Both the position numbers and the translations under genes were made by a program. From contig JAHFTN010000067.1 of NCBI GenBank assembly GCA_023269365.1, positions 1-8,773 of the forward strand: a stretch of DNA of 8,773 bases. Direction: 5' to 3'. The stretch comes from Chlamydiota bacterium. GTDB taxonomy: Bacteria; Chlamydiota; Chlamydiia; Chlamydiales; Rhabdochlamydiaceae. The notes beneath the pieces are model-generated. The model saw only the letters and a list, made by a program, of their open reading frames with translations, was not told the origin of the DNA and did no database searches. Below, one piece after another: positions 6,679 to 8,773 of this stretch (the first letter of the stretch is position 1; each line of letters opens with the position of its first letter).

Positions 6679-7512
6679 TTATTTTTTAACCTTTTGATAC
6701 TGTGCTATAACATTATGCATAGCAGTTTGATAACAGGGGCCACTAAACTCATGTCCTGCAAAAGATACTGTATCTGGATCAAGTACTGTGACATTGCTAA
6801 TTTTTAAAAATTCTTGCTCATAATATGGAACCCTAGTCTTAGCATAAGCCTTGATGGCCTCCTTGTTCACAGAATCTAGATGCAAGAGAGCATCTCTCAT
6901 AGCTAACTGCTCAAGCATTTTTTTCTGGGTCAGTCCATTCTTCATTCCTTCGTATCTAAATAACGCCAAGATCTGCAAGCGTGGAGAGCCTAGTCGACAA
7001 ATGACATCGGCGGCACTGACATAATTATGTGAATCTGGATGGCTTGCTCCAGGTAAAATAAACGATCCTCCACCTAGCGTAACAATTCTGAGTTTTTCTC
7101 TTTCTAGCGGGTTAAGACGTTTGAGGGCATGTTCTGCTATAATCGCTCCCTGACTGTGAGCAAAAACAACGATTGGCGGTTCAGGTTTATTTTTTTTAGA
7201 TAGATTCAATAAATATCTAAATAATTTTTCTGCCAGGAGAACAATCGGCGTATCAATATCAAATTTCAATGTCAAGCAATAAGATAAATCGAATATAAAT
7301 ATAGAATCATTTGGTAAATAAAGAACTTCTTCGCCTCCTGTAGCAGATGAGATGAGTTCGGCAGAAGATGTGGCTTTTTCTTTGGTATTACTAATGCCGT
7401 TAATAAAACCCCAAATGCATTGACCCTCTTTTCTCTTGCCTACAGATCTCGCAATGGTTTCTATAGGTTTTTTTAGAAGGCAACAAATCAATGGTCTCAG
7501 GTTCTTCATCAT
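6679..7512 (-). CDS. Alpha/beta hydrolase (lipase-like, DUF687-like), possibly the 3' half of a frameshifted fusion
   Basis: Residue numbers refer to the longest reading from an ATG at 7593 (304 residues). A nucleophile elbow VVFAHSQGAIIAEHAL puts Ser147 in H-S-Q-G. Asp196 in SAADVICRLG and His281 in FAGHEFSGPCY complete a plausible Ser-Asp-His triad in the right order. Upstream, GFINGISNTKEKA (62-74) resembles the opening of a chlamydial protein group I recall as DUF687. A lipase or esterase is likely; the substrate is unknown. The start is uncertain: ATG 7593 has no ribosome site, whereas ATG 7512 (residue 28, a Met-Met pair) has AGAGG five bases upstream, so it is used here. All sequence before the A7 run at 7468-7474 overlaps the muramidase-like gene in another frame and looks better coded there, so the true N-terminus may come from that gene by a frameshift. 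No signal peptide is seen. Confidence 0.7.
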   Translation of the reverse strand: MMKNLRPLICCLLKKPIETIARSVGKRKEGQCIWGFINGISNTKEKATSSAELISSATGGEEVLYLPNDSIFIFDLSYCLTLKFDIDTPIVLLAEKLFRYLLNLSKKNKPEPPIVVFAHSQGAIIAEHALKRLNPLEREKLRIVTLGGGSFILPGASHPDSHNYVSAADVICRLGSPRLQILALFRYEGMKNGLTQKKMLEQLAMRDALLHLDSVNKEAIKAYAKTRVPYYEQEFLKISNVTVLDPDTVSFAGHEFSGPCYQTAMHNVIAQYQKVKK

Positions 7513-8152
7513 ATATGCCTCTATTGCAGAAGGAATGATGAGGCCTGGAACGCAAGTAAACGTCCCCATTTGATTTGTGAACAATGGAAGCATCTAAACG
7601 ATGCGATTGAATCCAGCCTATGGCCTCGGGTTGAGACAGCACAATATCATTGCCGATCAGATAGGAAGGCGTTGCGCCGCTTTCAATTTTACCCATGATC
7701 TTGGGTAATAGAGTCAGCTCTTCATTTCCAATTGCAGTATAGAGGCATAGCTTGGCAATGGCCTTAATTAATGCTTCAAAACGATACTTTGGCAACGATT
7801 TCAGTTCTTTATCCCTTGGAAGATCTGTTAAGCTGACGAGTCTGGAAATGAATTGCTCTGGATTGTTTGGTTGATAGTGTGTGGCTACTGTTTGAATTGT
7901 AGAGTTGTAATATTTTTTTAGCTGAAGCCAATCTGAGAGAGCGGTGTATCCCTGTTCAGGAGTGGCAAAAATGGCATAAGCATTGCAGGCACCAATAGAG
8001 CCATTTTTTTTGGCAACATGGCTGTGGCTATGCACTAATCCTGGGTTATTGATGCGCCAAGCTAGATGGCCGCCTTTCGCGATATATTTATTGAAATAAG
8101 AATCAAAATAGGCGATATGCTCGGAATCTTCTGGGTAGGCTAAAATAAACAT
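7400..8152 (-). CDS. Peptidoglycan-hydrolase-like protein, possibly the 5' half of a frameshifted fusion
   Basis: Residues 29-100 carry a pattern seen in lysozyme-like or phage-type muralytic domains: HLAWRINNPGL (29-39), GSIGACNAYAIFATPEQGYTAL (51-72), then YYNSTIQTVATHYQPNNPEQF (81-101). The Asn-Asn-Pro-Gly and Glu-Gln-Gly-Tyr blocks are the strongest signals; no catalytic residue can be assigned with certainty. A second conserved-looking block lies at 157-210: ESGATPSYLIGND, EAIGWIQSHRLDASIVHKSNGDVYLRSRP. After Ser226-Lys-Lys, at the A7 run, the frame continues for only 22 residues of Cys/His/Arg-rich sequence to a stop, which looks like out-of-frame coding. Dropping one A would join it to the hydrolase. 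The ATG at 8152 lacks a clear ribosome site, and the frame is open for more than 40 codons upstream with no ATG, GTG or TTG. No signal peptide is evident. Confidence 0.68.
   Translation of the reverse strand: MFILAYPEDSEHIAYFDSYFNKYIAKGGHLAWRINNPGLVHSHSHVAKKNGSIGACNAYAIFATPEQGYTALSDWLQLKKYYNSTIQTVATHYQPNNPEQFISRLVSLTDLPRDKELKSLPKYRFEALIKAIAKLCLYTAIGNEELTLLPKIMGKIESGATPSYLIGNDIVLSQPEAIGWIQSHRLDASIVHKSNGDVYLRSRPHHSFCNRGIYDEEPETIDLLPSKKTYRNHCEICRQEKRGSMHLGFY
7468..7474 (-). other. A7 homopolymer at the frame junction of two overlapping genes
   Basis: The coding strand reads CCTTCT, seven A, then CCTATAG. In the muramidase-like frame the run encodes Lys-Lys-Thr; in the hydrolase frame it encodes Lys-Lys-Pro, one base ahead. 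With six A the upstream frame passes directly into the hydrolase, giving about 490 residues. The run could mark a mutation, a sequencing error, or a site of transcriptional slippage. Confidence 0.6.
7518..7522 (-). promoter_or_regulatory. Internal ribosome binding site for the hydrolase
   Basis: AGAGG lies five bases before the tandem ATG-ATG at 7512-7507. It is inside the muramidase-like gene, where the same bases encode Asn-Arg-Gly, so it may be coincidental. If functional it would let the hydrolase be made on its own. Confidence 0.35.
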
Positions 8153-8470
8153 CGTAACTGATCTCAGCTTGGGGACAATTGGGCAGAAAGAGCCAAAAAT
8201 TAACCTACAGGCAACTTTTGTACCGGATATTGCAAAGATCTTGAGTGTTAGCTCTGTAGCATTTTGGCTTAACTGTTTGTGGGTCTATGATAAATAACCT
8301 ATACGATGAGATCAACTATAGAAATTTATTACCCTCTTCTCTTTACAGTTCGGAAATTCGGAGTAGTGGCCATTTCAGGGTTTTTGTACAGCCAAGTGGC
8401 TCATAGTGTGGATTCTAAGGCATGGAAATGAAGGCCTTGGAACCTAGGAGATTTGACCTCCCAGGTTCTC
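8153..8470. other. Gene-free spacer upstream of the muramidase-like gene
   Basis: No convincing gene lies here. On the minus strand the frame of the muramidase-like gene stays open from the ATG at 8152 back to a TAG near 8284-8286, but offers no usual start codon. On the plus strand a 39-codon frame (8287-8406) starts with ATG but has no ribosome site and no recognisable motif. No promoter stands out. The right end carries the strong hairpin listed separately. Confidence 0.4.
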
Positions 8471-8478
8471 CTAGGTTC
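8440..8478. repeat. 12-bp perfect inverted repeat overlapping the winged-helix gene's stop
   Basis: GAACCTAGGAGA (8440-8451) and TCTCCTAGGTTC (8467-8478) pair perfectly with a 15-base loop. The right arm includes the TAG stop (8473-8471) of the winged-helix gene. On the plus strand it is followed by TTTT; on the minus strand, the direction of the gene, no T tract follows. The right arm and loop also hold an imperfect direct repeat (AACCTAGGAG / AACCTGGGAG, minus strand). It may be a terminator, a transcript-end stabiliser, or a protein-binding palindrome. Confidence 0.55.
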
Positions 8479-8713
8479 TTTTCGCTTGATTTCCAGGTTT
8501 AGCTAAAACAAACACTTTATAGGGATCGAACGGTCCTTTGGAAATTTCAATAAGCAGACCTTCTTTGCACAATTGTTTTAGACGATTTGCCGCTGTCTTA
8601 CGTGTGACTTTCCATATTTTATCGGCCTCTAAAGCAGAAATTTTTCCATGCTGTTGGCTCACAAACCTGGTAGCTTCTACATCAAAGAAATCATCCGCCC
8701 TAAATATGCTCAT
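8471..8713 (-). CDS. Small winged helix-turn-helix protein, start uncertain
   Basis: From the ATG at 8713 this gives 80 residues. A helix-turn-helix is visible: KISALEADKIWKVTRKTAANRLKQLCKEGLLIEIS, with a recognition helix around RKTAANRLKQL, followed by a short wing (GPFDPYKVFVLA) and a basic tail. Such domains occur as small regulators and as C-terminal domains of larger proteins such as Fic-family enzymes. The frame is also open upstream to the window edge, including a TTG at 8740 with GGGAAG before it, so this could be the C-terminus of a longer protein; the added residues (Cys-rich, then YPFFWFLW) do not look globular. The ATG has no ribosome site. A terminal hairpin overlaps the stop. 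DNA binding is likely; a target is unknown. Confidence 0.6.
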   Translation of the reverse strand: MSIFRADDFFDVEATRFVSQQHGKISALEADKIWKVTRKTAANRLKQLCKEGLLIEISKGPFDPYKVFVLAKPGNQAKRT

Positions 8714-8773
8714 CCACAAAAACCAGAAGAAGGGGTACAAACAGCAGCACTTCCCGAGACACTTCTTCCTAAA

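Noticed and set aside
6586..6807. Plus-strand 73-codon frame spanning the membrane-protein/hydrolase boundary
   Set aside because: It is antisense to two better-supported minus-strand genes and has no domain signal.
8287..8406. Plus-strand 39-codon frame in the spacer
   Set aside because: It has an ATG but no ribosome site, no recognisable domain and no supporting context; too short to call.

Overview
The window looks like chromosomal DNA from a chlamydia-related bacterium (order Parachlamydiales or a neighbouring family). This is inferred from the flavour of the transaldolase and GlmS proteins and from an alpha/beta hydrolase that resembles, from memory, the chlamydial DUF687 group. No search was possible, so the taxonomic call is moderate.

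Positions 1-3870 are a compact block read on the minus strand. Transcription would run from a short secreted proline/threonine-rich protein (3523-3870), through a lipoprotein (3036-3521, one base after the first gene), to transaldolase (tal, 2066-3022, 13 bases after the lipoprotein), and then to glmS (159-1991, about 74 bases further on, with its own promoter-like sequence). The last two are housekeeping sugar-phosphate genes: transaldolase interconverts pentose-phosphate intermediates with fructose-6-phosphate, and GlmS uses fructose-6-phosphate to make glucosamine-6-phosphate for envelope precursors.

Positions 3871-4149 separate divergent genes. They hold a foldback element of about 150 bp with 21-22 bp near-perfect terminal inverted repeats flanked by TA, resembling a MITE. 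To its right two plus-strand genes lie three bases apart: a PhyH-like Fe(II)/2-oxoglutarate oxygenase (4150-4929) and a SprT-like zinc peptidase fused to DUF2786 (4933-6015).

After a gene-free stretch (6016-6344) comes an accessory-looking minus-strand cluster. Its first gene (7400-8152) encodes a peptidoglycan-hydrolase-like domain. It overlaps, in another frame, a Ser-Asp-His alpha/beta hydrolase (6679-7512 or 7593). One base after the hydrolase comes a three-helix membrane protein (6345-6677). A run of seven A residues sits where the first two frames would join into one protein of about 490 residues if one A were missing, so this is either a frameshifted or slippage-controlled fusion or a pair of overlapping genes. 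The order hydrolytic enzyme(s) then small membrane protein resembles an effector-immunity cassette, but that role is inferred.

The right end has another gene-free stretch (8153-8470), a strong 12-bp hairpin, and a small winged-helix protein (8471-8713) whose frame stays open to the window edge.
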